From Defluviitaleaceae bacterium (GTDB lineage: Bacteria; Bacillota; Clostridia; Lachnospirales; WQUN01): 40,814 nucleotides of DNA. Below the pieces are notes generated by a model. The model did no database searches. It saw nothing but the letters and a program-made list of their open reading frames with translations, and was not told the DNA's origin. Positions 18,861 to 26,841 of the stretch are shown here, in pieces. Location of the stretch: assembly GCA_009785605.1 (NCBI GenBank), contig WQVY01000019.1, positions 1-40,814 on the forward strand. Reading direction: 5' to 3'. How positions within the stretch are numbered: position 1 is the first letter of the stretch; each line of letters starts with the position of its first letter. A program made the translations under genes and the position numbers.

Positions 18861-19814
18861 CTATTCGTCTTTGCTGGACAGCATCCGCATAACAAGTCTA
18901 CCCAATATAAATGTCATAAGGAACAACACAACCGCAACCGCAGACGCATATCCCATCTGGAACCGTATAAACGCATAGTCATACAAATGCGCGACTATCG
19001 TATGCCCCGCATAGTTGGGGCTGGGCATACCAGCAACAGAAACAGCAATGTCAAACACACCAAAGGCCGCAACAATTGCAGTTATCGCACCAAACAACAA
19101 CTGTGGCTTCATTGCAGGGAGGGTAATGTATATTAGCTCTTGAGCTCTGCTGCGTATACCGTCTATGCTACCGGCCTCGTAATACTCTTTGGGTACACTT
19201 TGCAGCCCCGCAAGGAAAACCAAGAAACCCGTACCCATACTCATCCACAAGGATATTATGATGATAACAGTCATGATATAGTTAGGGTCTGTATTCCACA
19301 TAATTGGTGATTCTATCAAGCCCAAAGTTATTAGTATGTTGTTTGCATAACCATACCTATCACCAGAGAATATAACCAGCCACACAACACTCATAGCTAC
19401 CGCACTGGTTATAGAAGGCGCATAAAAAGCCAAGGCAATAAACCGCTTAGCCTTCATTTGGTTGATAGCCCACGCAGCAAAAAAAGATAAAAAGTACCCG
19501 GTAGGGCCGGTTATAAGCGCAAACACCAGCGTATTGCCTATAGCCGTAAGGAAGATTTGGTCATCCAACAGCAAAAGCAAATAGTTATTTAAACCCACAA
19601 ATGTAGGAGGTTGAAGCATATTGAAGTTGGTAAAGCTTAGCCCAATAGCATAAAACACAGGTACGACAACAAAGGTCGTAAACAATATCAGAAACGGGGC
19701 AAGAAATAAGTATCCCATCCAGTTCTTTTGGATAAAGACCTTAAACCGTTCCATGGCCGGCCTAGAGTCTCCTCTAGTATTTCCGGCACCTATTCGTGGT
19801 ATATGACGTGTCAA
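18861..19814 (-). CDS. Sugar ABC transporter permease, MalF/UgpA type
   Basis: Six-helix permease of importer cassette 1, about 317 aa. The EAA-type loop reads YYEAGSIDGIRSRAQELIYI, with Gly where most relatives have Ala. The start is uncertain: a GTG at 19823 overlaps the AAGGAG site itself, so I prefer the TTG at 19814, 8 nt after that site. An ATG at 19754 (MERFKVF) has a GAGGAG 14 nt upstream and would still keep all helices. Confidence 0.85.
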   Translation of the reverse strand: MTRHIPRIGAGNTRGDSRPAMERFKVFIQKNWMGYLFLAPFLILFTTFVVVPVFYAIGLSFTNFNMLQPPTFVGLNNYLLLLLDDQIFLTAIGNTLVFALITGPTGYFLSFFAAWAINQMKAKRFIALAFYAPSITSAVAMSVVWLVIFSGDRYGYANNILITLGLIESPIMWNTDPNYIMTVIIIISLWMSMGTGFLVFLAGLQSVPKEYYEAGSIDGIRSRAQELIYITLPAMKPQLLFGAITAIVAAFGVFDIAVSVAGMPSPNYAGHTIVAHLYDYAFIRFQMGYASAVAVVLFLMTFILGRLVMRMLSSKDE

Positions 19815-19905
19815 CCGACCCACTCCTTACTGTTTATACTACAACTGCAACCATTTTATATGCTTCAAAAAACCTTTATCGGTATCATCAAAACCGGGCT
19901 TAGCC

Positions 19906-22836
19906 TTAGTCATCATAAAAGAAGCCATATTCCTCTTGTCTCATCCTAAGCTCGCGGTTTATGTCGCGTACTGCGCGCTCTAAGGCGTCGCGTGGGTTGC
20001 CGCCTTCCATTACTACTGTGGTCCACGCGTTGACTATATATCTGGTTGTGAAGTAGCCGCCCAATACAGTGGGCATCTCACGCGCCCAATACCACTGCTC
20101 TTGAAGTACTTCTATATCTTCTTGGCTCCAGGGGAGTCCCAAGAAAGCTTCCATGTTAGAAGTGTTCCAACGGGCCTCTGCACCTATAAGCGCTTCTACT
20201 TCACGGGCAAAGGCTGTTTGCGTTGCAGCCGATGTCCACCAGTCCAAAAACGCCCACGAATCCAGCGGCGAGTCGCTTTGGGATAGTATCATTGCACTGT
20301 TTTGAGCTATAGCACCGGCAGTGCGGTCTATCACGCCATCTTCACGCATAAGGCCAGGAAGTGGCGCTATGCCCCACCTACCCGCAAGCTCCGGCGCAGC
20401 AACAGAAAGCTGCATATACAACCCAAAATCACCCACGCCAATGGGCATGATACCCATACGCATACGTTGGTAGAAATTTGCCACCATGGGTATACCAAAA
20501 TGGGTAAACAACTGTGTGTACTCCTCAAAAGCCCTAAATGCCTCGGGGGTATACAGGCCAGAGCGCCTTAAACATGGGGTATAAAAATCCCCGCCATGCT
20601 GGAACAAAAACTGCGAAAATTCCCGCCCAAAGAAGAACTCCATACCGTTTTGGTACAGTACAGGCAGTACAAAATCATATAGTTGCTGCCTGGTTTGCGG
20701 GATTTGCAAATCAAGAGCAGACATTATATCGCGCCTATAAAACAGCACATTAAAGTTCATAGTCTCAGGCAGTGCATATACACCGCCATCAAACTCAAAA
20801 GGAGTCATTGTCGCGGGCACAAAGCGCTCGCGCACTTCATCAAAACCGGGCATACCAGATAACTCTTGCACAGCGCCCCTTATAGCAAACTCTACAGGGG
20901 TAATTATATCAACACCAAGTGCCACATCCGGCGCACGGCCAGACGCTATCGCAAGCATGATTGCATTAATATTACCCGCAACTATCTGGGATGCCGGTAT
21001 TACGTTTACATTAATTGCGACACCTGTATTGGCGGTAAAATCTTCGTCTGCCATTTCTTTTATAGCTTCGGCCCATTCTAGGCCGCGGGCAATCCACACA
21101 TCTATAGAGTTGTGGATATCAACTTCTTCATCCAACACGCCGCCAACATTGTCAAAATCCCTGGTAAACGATGCAAAGAAATTGGCCATCAATGTCCTAA
21201 ACCTTTGGAAAATATTCGCGCGCTGGTTTACCCAATCCTCGTCATTCCCGCCAAAATAAAAGAAATCTATAACCAGCGGGTTATGCTGAAGGTCTATATA
21301 CCACACACTAAGGCTTTCCTGGGCCGCGATAAGGTCATTGAAGCGGCGAGCTATAGAGAATGGGTTGTCAATCATACGCTCTAGTTGTTCTTGTATAGTA
21401 AGGAAGTTGTTGGCCATAGCGGGTGTTCTTTCTGTGAAGCCTAGGGACATTGCGTGCTTACGCACCATGCTGTCTGCCAGGTACTGCATGTCATCACGCA
21501 AGCCGGGAAGCCTGTCGAAGAACATAAAGTCATAGTTAGGGTCAGGCACGCTTCCAGCTATCATTGTGATTTGCATCATAATGTCCGAAAGGAGCTCTAT
21601 GTTGTCCCTTATAGAATGGATAATAGACGTTAACTCACCATATTTTACAGTCATGGTTATTGTATTTGTACCGGCAGGTAAAAATATTTCAAAGGGCACG
21701 CCGTCATCACTGCTAAGGGCATGCAAGTCCCACTGCCGGTTATGGGGGAAGTTGTAAGCCATCAACTCCTCAAAAGGCACAACGCCGTTTATGGCTATCT
21801 GCCTAAAAGAAGGCATACCGTCACTCCAAGACTGGCGTACCCGTATACCAATGTTATATAGCCCGGCTTCCGGCACTTCAAACTCCCAAGTTATACTTTG
21901 GTTACCCAAGCGCCATCTCCAGCCACCCATCACATTAAGCACCCTATATGTCATAGAGCGCGGGGTAACAGTCGGGCACATATCAACTTCGCGCCTAAGT
22001 GTTGGGCTGTTCTTTTCTGTTACGGTATTTTGTGCTTGCACTTGTATTGTCTGGTTAACCAACCTGTGCCCGGCATCATGGTTCCTGCGGCTATACTCTG
22101 CATAAGAAGGCACTTCATGTGGCGGCACAAAGCGAATGCCCGACACGGCCATATCTTGCCGCGTATAACCCATGTTGATTGTATTGGCACCAGCTTCGAG
22201 ATAAAAACGGAAAGGCTCCAGCGCATGGCCAGTAGAGTCTATTACCCGCTGGGTACGCCAGCCGGGGATATCTACTTGCGAAGGGCGAGTCTCGTCACCC
22301 AGGGTGTTTACTACCGGCTCGTTCCGGTCTTTGAAGTATCTGTAAAAAATCAAATCATTGGTTTCCACAAAGGGGTGTACATCGTTTACGCGCATACTTC
22401 GCAGGGCCGGGATTGTAGTGTCGGTAAAAAGAAAATAGTCGAGCTCTAGCTGATACAAGCCAGATTCGACTACATTAATAACAAATTGTATTTCGCCCGT
22501 TTCGCGGGTCCACAAAAAAGCCGTTTCCCCATGATACTCTACAAGCTCAACAGCAGAGCCTGCTTCGTACTGGACAACGGTTTGCAGTGGCACTTCTATT
22601 ACCTGGGTAGCATCGACATGCCCCATGGCAAGATACCCTTCGCGCACCTCGTAATAATGCGGCACATCTCTAAAGTCAATAAAACGGCCAGTAATTGGCC
22701 TACCTTCGAAACCGGCAAACCTGTCTCTTAATGGGACAGCAGACATGTCGGGGGTGTTTGCAGCGGCAACATTACCAATTGTTATAATCTGAAATACCAT
22801 CACAAGCGCCAACAGGAAACATATATTTCTCTTCAC
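19906..22836 (-). CDS. Large two-part extracellular solute-binding protein of importer cassette 1
   Basis: A 976-aa protein, about twice the normal length for a solute-binding protein. It has a signal peptide (1-25, ending VAAA) without a lipobox Cys. Residues about 50-260 and 265-420 look like two beta-sandwich carbohydrate-binding modules (FVINVVESGLYQLELDYF and TWEFEVPEAGLYNIGIRVR are parallel motifs). A helical linker follows (about 430-590). The C-terminal 380 residues are a family 1 sugar-binding protein (VFYRRDI-like NVLFYRRDIMSALDL, IGVGDFGLYMQ). It starts at GTG (22836) after GGAGGGGG and is the first gene of the 19-kb operon. The lack of a lipid anchor suggests another means of retention, perhaps through the N-terminal modules. 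Confidence 0.82.
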   Translation of the reverse strand: MKRNICFLLALVMVFQIITIGNVAAANTPDMSAVPLRDRFAGFEGRPITGRFIDFRDVPHYYEVREGYLAMGHVDATQVIEVPLQTVVQYEAGSAVELVEYHGETAFLWTRETGEIQFVINVVESGLYQLELDYFLFTDTTIPALRSMRVNDVHPFVETNDLIFYRYFKDRNEPVVNTLGDETRPSQVDIPGWRTQRVIDSTGHALEPFRFYLEAGANTINMGYTRQDMAVSGIRFVPPHEVPSYAEYSRRNHDAGHRLVNQTIQVQAQNTVTEKNSPTLRREVDMCPTVTPRSMTYRVLNVMGGWRWRLGNQSITWEFEVPEAGLYNIGIRVRQSWSDGMPSFRQIAINGVVPFEELMAYNFPHNRQWDLHALSSDDGVPFEIFLPAGTNTITMTVKYGELTSIIHSIRDNIELLSDIMMQITMIAGSVPDPNYDFMFFDRLPGLRDDMQYLADSMVRKHAMSLGFTERTPAMANNFLTIQEQLERMIDNPFSIARRFNDLIAAQESLSVWYIDLQHNPLVIDFFYFGGNDEDWVNQRANIFQRFRTLMANFFASFTRDFDNVGGVLDEEVDIHNSIDVWIARGLEWAEAIKEMADEDFTANTGVAINVNVIPASQIVAGNINAIMLAIASGRAPDVALGVDIITPVEFAIRGAVQELSGMPGFDEVRERFVPATMTPFEFDGGVYALPETMNFNVLFYRRDIMSALDLQIPQTRQQLYDFVLPVLYQNGMEFFFGREFSQFLFQHGGDFYTPCLRRSGLYTPEAFRAFEEYTQLFTHFGIPMVANFYQRMRMGIMPIGVGDFGLYMQLSVAAPELAGRWGIAPLPGLMREDGVIDRTAGAIAQNSAMILSQSDSPLDSWAFLDWWTSAATQTAFAREVEALIGAEARWNTSNMEAFLGLPWSQEDIEVLQEQWYWAREMPTVLGGYFTTRYIVNAWTTVVMEGGNPRDALERAVRDINRELRMRQEEYGFFYDD

Positions 22837-22974
22837 TAGCTATTTCCCCCTCCACAACACATGCCATTTATGGCAAACATACATTCGCAAGCCATCCTTC
22901 ATGTAAGTGTTTGTGAGTAATCATAGTTTTCATGGTAGATATTATAGGTTTGCGTCTCTTATTTCAATATGCAG

Positions 22975-23003
22975 ATTATACAATCATGCGGCTACAAAAT
23001 CAA
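22975..23003 (-). promoter_or_regulatory. Sigma-A promoter of the carbohydrate operon
   Basis: On the minus strand: TTGATT, 17-nt spacer, TATAAT. The -10 is perfect and the spacing optimal. It lies about 140 nt upstream of the GTG start of the 976-aa binding protein and is the only strong promoter I see for the whole minus-strand operon. Confidence 0.75.
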
Positions 23004-23058
23004 TATATTTAATACATATGCACAATTTTACCACAACGTGACGGAATACATTGCATTT

Positions 23059-23073
23059 TTGCGTTAAACGCAA
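23059..23073. promoter_or_regulatory. 15-bp palindromic operator candidate
   Basis: TTGCGTT-A-AACGCAA, a perfect inverted repeat, with an adjacent LacI-like half element AACCGCTT. Its centre is about 66 bp upstream of the -35, a position typical of an activator site (AraC/YesN-type) rather than a repressor roadblock. The regulator is not encoded in the window. Confidence 0.5.
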
Positions 23074-23131
23074 CCGCTTGTGCACTAGCATTATATATCT
23101 ATTATTAATCTGGAGTGTTGGTTATAAATCT

Positions 23132-23221
23132 ATCCGCATAAGCAATCACACTCTCCTTATAAAGACAGGCCCTGCTGTATCATACATGATAGAGCAAGGC
23201 CTGTTCATAGTAGCATCTTAC
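23132..23221 (-). repeat. 90-bp direct repeat, copy 1 (contains terminator hairpin)
   Basis: Matches 26526-26615 at 83 of 90 positions with no gaps. Read on the minus strand it holds a long hairpin (23165-23204, outer stem ACAGGCC/GGCCTGT) followed by CTTTATAAGGAG and a vestigial start ATGCGGAT. Here it follows the last ABC gene and acts as its terminator. The start codon leads to no gene, so this copy looks like a leftover of duplication or rearrangement. Confidence 0.85.
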
Positions 23222-23225
23222 GTTA

Positions 23226-24866
23226 TTAGAGTTGGCTACGTTGAAAATTTGATAGCATCCCATTATCCAACCGAACAACACGGTCGTAACTATCTATTAA
23301 GCCATCTTTAATCCTATGTGTAATTGTTAGTAATGTTAGTTCATTTTTATTAAGTAATTCTTGTTCTATCTCATTAGCGGTCTCGACATCAATTGCTGAC
23401 ACCCCTTCGTCAAGAATAAGAAAGTCTATCCCGCGGATCAAAGCTCTTGCTAAGGCTATTCGCTGTTTTTGACCACCTGACAAGTTATTACCACCCTCAC
23501 CACAACCAGTATCTATTCCCGATGGCATTTGGGGCAAGAATTTATTAACACCACTTAGTTGTACTGCACGGTTTAAGTCATCATCAGAAAAGTCTTCGCC
23601 CAGGCATATATTATAGTGGATTGTTTCGTTAAAGATATAAACATGTTGCGGGATAATTGCTATAAGCTTGCGCAGTTGCATATTATCAAGTGCCTTTATT
23701 TCATCATTATCATAAAATATTTCGCCACTATATGTCGCATATTTACCACACAACAATTTGATGAGTGTTGTTTTCCCACCACCGCTTGACCCTATAAGTG
23801 CAACTTTTTCGTTTTTCTTTAACTCGAAGGATAAATTACTGAGTATCGGGGTGTTTTCATTGTATTCGAAGCTTAAATCCTTAACTAATATGCTTTTGTT
23901 AAAGCATGGACTACCAGTGCCTACAAAAGACTCGTCTTGATAGTCTGTTATTTCGGAGAAAGCCGCTAAGATAGGCTTTGCACTACGTATATATGGTACA
24001 AGCTGCATAGACATTACTGCACCAGATGATAAAGCACCTGACAAACCAGAAAACAGCACCAAATCCCCTATCGTGATTACATCATTCAGCACCAATACAC
24101 CCGAAACAGCAAGCATAGCAAAGCCAGATACAACTCCAATCATTTGAGATGTGGAGGTTGCGCCAGATGATATTTTCTCATGACGGAACTCGGACTGCGC
24201 TAATTCATTATTGACTTTATCGAACCGCTTTTTTGCTTGAGAAAAAATATTAAAGGATGAAATAACACTAAAGCCGTTTAATAACTCTTTAAGAGCTACG
24301 GTAAACGATGTGTTCGCTTTCGATACTTTTACCTGGGCTTTTTGGATGGGGTTTGAGAAAATAATGGGGACAAATATTGACAGTAATGCACAGCCTAATG
24401 CTACTAAAGTTAACAACGGACTATATAACAGCATTATAATTATAGCGGAAACAACAGATGTAACCGGGCGTATAAGCATTAGCAAAGGACTCAAAAAGCT
24501 ACCATTAATTATATTTATATCATTCGTCATGCATGATATATATTCGCCCGTATCCTTGCTTTCAAAATCAAGTGCATTACGCCTCATTATACCGCCATAC
24601 GCACCCTGCCTCATGGCCTGTTTGTAATTGACTTTAAACTTTTGACCGGCCAGCTCTGTCAAAAAATATATTATGCCTGTAACAAAAATAAAGACCAGAC
24701 CATATACAATGAAGCGAACGAATCGACCCGTATCGCCACCAATTAGCGCATCAATAATAATTTGCCTAAAAATATTTGCGCCTGAAAACATTGCACCAGA
24801 TATAACAGATAAAATCACGAACACAAAAAGTATTCGCCAATGCGCTTTTAGGATTTTTTTGAACAT
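23226..24866 (-). CDS. ABC exporter (TMD-NBD) of the RiPP locus, second gene
   Basis: A full-length half-transporter, 546 aa: six-helix membrane domain (about 1-300) and nucleotide-binding domain (about 330-546). Walker A is GSSGGGKT, signature LSGGQKQR, Walker B FLILDEG, H-loop TITHR, so it should be active. I chose ATG at 24866 (MFKKILKAHW), 9 nt after AAGGAG; the frame extends into the upstream gene but without a better site. There is no C39 peptidase domain, so leader removal must come from elsewhere. It probably forms a heterodimer with the adjacent ABC protein to export the mature peptide and/or give self-protection. Confidence 0.85.
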   Translation of the reverse strand: MFKKILKAHWRILFVFVILSVISGAMFSGANIFRQIIIDALIGGDTGRFVRFIVYGLVFIFVTGIIYFLTELAGQKFKVNYKQAMRQGAYGGIMRRNALDFESKDTGEYISCMTNDINIINGSFLSPLLMLIRPVTSVVSAIIIMLLYSPLLTLVALGCALLSIFVPIIFSNPIQKAQVKVSKANTSFTVALKELLNGFSVISSFNIFSQAKKRFDKVNNELAQSEFRHEKISSGATSTSQMIGVVSGFAMLAVSGVLVLNDVITIGDLVLFSGLSGALSSGAVMSMQLVPYIRSAKPILAAFSEITDYQDESFVGTGSPCFNKSILVKDLSFEYNENTPILSNLSFELKKNEKVALIGSSGGGKTTLIKLLCGKYATYSGEIFYDNDEIKALDNMQLRKLIAIIPQHVYIFNETIHYNICLGEDFSDDDLNRAVQLSGVNKFLPQMPSGIDTGCGEGGNNLSGGQKQRIALARALIRGIDFLILDEGVSAIDVETANEIEQELLNKNELTLLTITHRIKDGLIDSYDRVVRLDNGMLSNFQRSQL

Positions 24867-24913
24867 ATGCGTAGTCTCCTTAGAGCTTAATCTTCTTATC
24901 AAAACAAGCCACC

Positions 24914-26533
24914 CTATGAATCTATCCGCCATTCTTCATCACACCGGCTCAAAATACGGGCATCATGGCTTATTATTAAAGTTATGCGATTTACTTTTTG
25001 TTTTGTTAGCATATCTGCAAGCGCATCAACACTGTCTGTATCCAGGGCAGATGTAGGCTCATCCAATATCGCAATAGCACAGTCTTTAGAAAGAGCCCGT
25101 ACAATCGTCAATTTTTGCTTCTCACCGCCAGAGTAGTTGCTTCCACTTTCTGTTATGGTGTCTTCGAAATCAAACTTTGAGATGCCCAATGCGCTTATCA
25201 GCTCATGTTTATTCCTATTTGTTGTTTCAGATTGTTCTATTCCAAAGTTTAAGTAATCACCTATGCTCATACTCAAAAATTCGGGTGATTGTTCTACAAA
25301 TGACATACGGTTACGCCGCATATATGCCATATCAATATCATTCATAGAAACACCATCAAAAAGAATGTCCCCTGTAGATATATCTCCATAAAGCCCTACT
25401 ATACAGTTAAGAAAACTAGATTTGCCACTACCATTTTCACCACATATGGCATACATCTTCCCTACTTCAAATGTCTTATTGATACCAGAAAAGACTTTGT
25501 TGTCACCATAGCAAAGCGATAAATCTCTGACTTCCAATTGTTGAATATGCTCTATTTTCGTCTCCCCGTTAGGGTCAATCGGGTTTTCATATATTTCCTC
25601 TGTGCGCCCTGTCGCGACTCTAACACTCTGGTAACCAGACGCAAAGCCAAAAAGTGAGCCTACCTGTTGTATAACCATATTAAAATACAATGTAATCATT
25701 GTAAAATAGCCAATACTCAAATCACCATGTATTACCCTATAGCCCCCAACACCAATAATAATGACATGAAAAGCCGCGCTTGTAAGCCTACCAGAATGGG
25801 TAAAAAAGAACTCAACAAAGTTTAAACTCAAGTTCTTAGATATAAAATCATTGAAAGCCACATCTACACGCTGCCCAAGTTCTTCAGAAAGCTCATTGCG
25901 CTTAACAAATGCCATGCGATTAAGTTGCTCATTCCTTTTAGAAAAGTATATATCCGACTTTTCTCTAAAGACTTTATCTTTCTCATATAGCTTTTTACGA
26001 AACCCTAAGTACAAAAGCAAATACAGCGGCAATGTTGCAAATATTAATACCCCCACAAATACATCAATAAAAAATAAGAAACCAATACCCAACAATATTG
26101 TAACTAAGCCTGTAGCAGCAGATAGCGTTGCCTGTACAAAGGTTAAAAATGTAACCCCATCATCCCTAAGCTGGTTTACCAGTTTTGCGGACTCCATATT
26201 ATGATATTTAGAAAACCTGGATTTCATAATATGCCTGACAGGGTTAATCACCATATGATAAAAAAATGTATTAGAAAACAAGGAACTGATGAGATTCCAA
26301 CCTAGATAGATTACACTTTGAACTATATATACCACAGCAAAGGCTAAAACGAACATCCATATTATATCCATGTCTGCATCTGTCACTAACCTGTCGACAT
26401 AAATGCCAGAAATGTATGGCATTGCAAAGCCGATACTCAAGTATAGTACTGCTACAATAAAGTAACATATTGTATAGCGCCGGCTTTCAGATAATCCAAA
26501 CTTGATATAACCAAAAACATCTTTAATCCGCAT
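24914..26533 (-). CDS. ABC exporter (TMD-NBD) of the RiPP locus, first gene
   Basis: A 539-aa half-transporter with an N-terminal six-helix domain (about 15-300) and a nucleotide-binding domain (about 325-539): Walker A GENGSGKSS, signature YSGGEKQK, Walker B AILDEPTSALD, H-loop IISHD. The ATG at 26533 lies within the 90-bp repeat and is preceded by AAGGAGAG. It follows the 43-aa precursor gene by 83 nt, with a terminator-like hairpin between them that would keep transporter expression below precursor expression. The downstream ABC gene follows after 47 nt. Peptide export is inferred from context. Confidence 0.85.
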   Translation of the reverse strand: MRIKDVFGYIKFGLSESRRYTICYFIVAVLYLSIGFAMPYISGIYVDRLVTDADMDIIWMFVLAFAVVYIVQSVIYLGWNLISSLFSNTFFYHMVINPVRHIMKSRFSKYHNMESAKLVNQLRDDGVTFLTFVQATLSAATGLVTILLGIGFLFFIDVFVGVLIFATLPLYLLLYLGFRKKLYEKDKVFREKSDIYFSKRNEQLNRMAFVKRNELSEELGQRVDVAFNDFISKNLSLNFVEFFFTHSGRLTSAAFHVIIIGVGGYRVIHGDLSIGYFTMITLYFNMVIQQVGSLFGFASGYQSVRVATGRTEEIYENPIDPNGETKIEHIQQLEVRDLSLCYGDNKVFSGINKTFEVGKMYAICGENGSGKSSFLNCIVGLYGDISTGDILFDGVSMNDIDMAYMRRNRMSFVEQSPEFLSMSIGDYLNFGIEQSETTNRNKHELISALGISKFDFEDTITESGSNYSGGEKQKLTIVRALSKDCAIAILDEPTSALDTDSVDALADMLTKQKVNRITLIISHDARILSRCDEEWRIDS

Positions 26534-26615
26534 AAGTAATCACACTCTCCTTATAAAGATAGACCTTGCTGTATCATGTTTGATAGAGCAAGGCCTGTTC
26601 ATAGTAGCATCTTAC
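26526..26615 (-). repeat. 90-bp direct repeat, copy 2 (attenuator plus ABC start)
   Basis: Second copy of the repeat, 83 of 90 identical to 23132-23221. It directly follows the precursor peptide stop codon. It contains the hairpin (26559-26598, AGGCCTTGCT/AGCAAGGTCT with internal TATCA/TGATA pairing), the ribosome site and the start codon of the first ABC gene. Functionally it is probably a leaky terminator. Confidence 0.85.
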
Positions 26616-26616
26616 A

Positions 26617-26748
26617 TTAAGTACCGACTACTATGTGATTATTGGGGTTTAAACCACTATTGCACTCCATGGAAAAACCTGAGTCACATTGGAAGCACTT
26701 GCCTTTAAAATCGGCATCTACTTTTACTGGTTTAACTAGAACCTTCAT
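26617..26748 (-). CDS. Cys-rich RiPP precursor peptide, 43 aa
   Basis: A short gene with a perfect AAAGGAGG 7 nt before its ATG, between the radical SAM maturase and the first ABC exporter. The peptide starts MKVLVKPVKVDADFKGK (leader-like, Lys/Val-rich). A core with three cysteines follows, Cys18, Cys21 and Cys29, in the pattern KCFQCDSGFSMECNSG. The tail is polar (NPNNHIVVGT). There is no signal peptide and no double-glycine cleavage site. It is the natural substrate candidate for the SPASM maturase, which would make thioether (sactipeptide or ranthipeptide) links from the cysteines. It faintly recalls the small Cys-rich Clo7bot-type peptides, which I cannot confirm. Confidence 0.75.
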   Translation of the reverse strand: MKVLVKPVKVDADFKGKCFQCDSGFSMECNSGLNPNNHIVVGT

Positions 26749-26841
26749 AAGGTATCCTCCTTTCTTTTATGGTATTTATCAATAAGCTTATTGCTATAAC
26801 AGACAATTCATAAACATTCCCTGACTTCAAACTGCGCGCTG

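Larger units (their letters stand above)
22837..23131 (-). promoter_or_regulatory. Regulatory region of the rhamnogalacturonan operon (no gene)
   Basis: A gene-free stretch between the carbohydrate operon and the RiPP locus. It holds the sigma-A promoter at 22975-23003, an about 130-nt leader, a 14-bp palindrome TGCCATTTATGGCA at 22862-22875 just upstream of the ribosome binding site, and a 15-bp palindrome upstream of the promoter. No small open reading frame with a good ribosome site was found. Confidence 0.6.
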
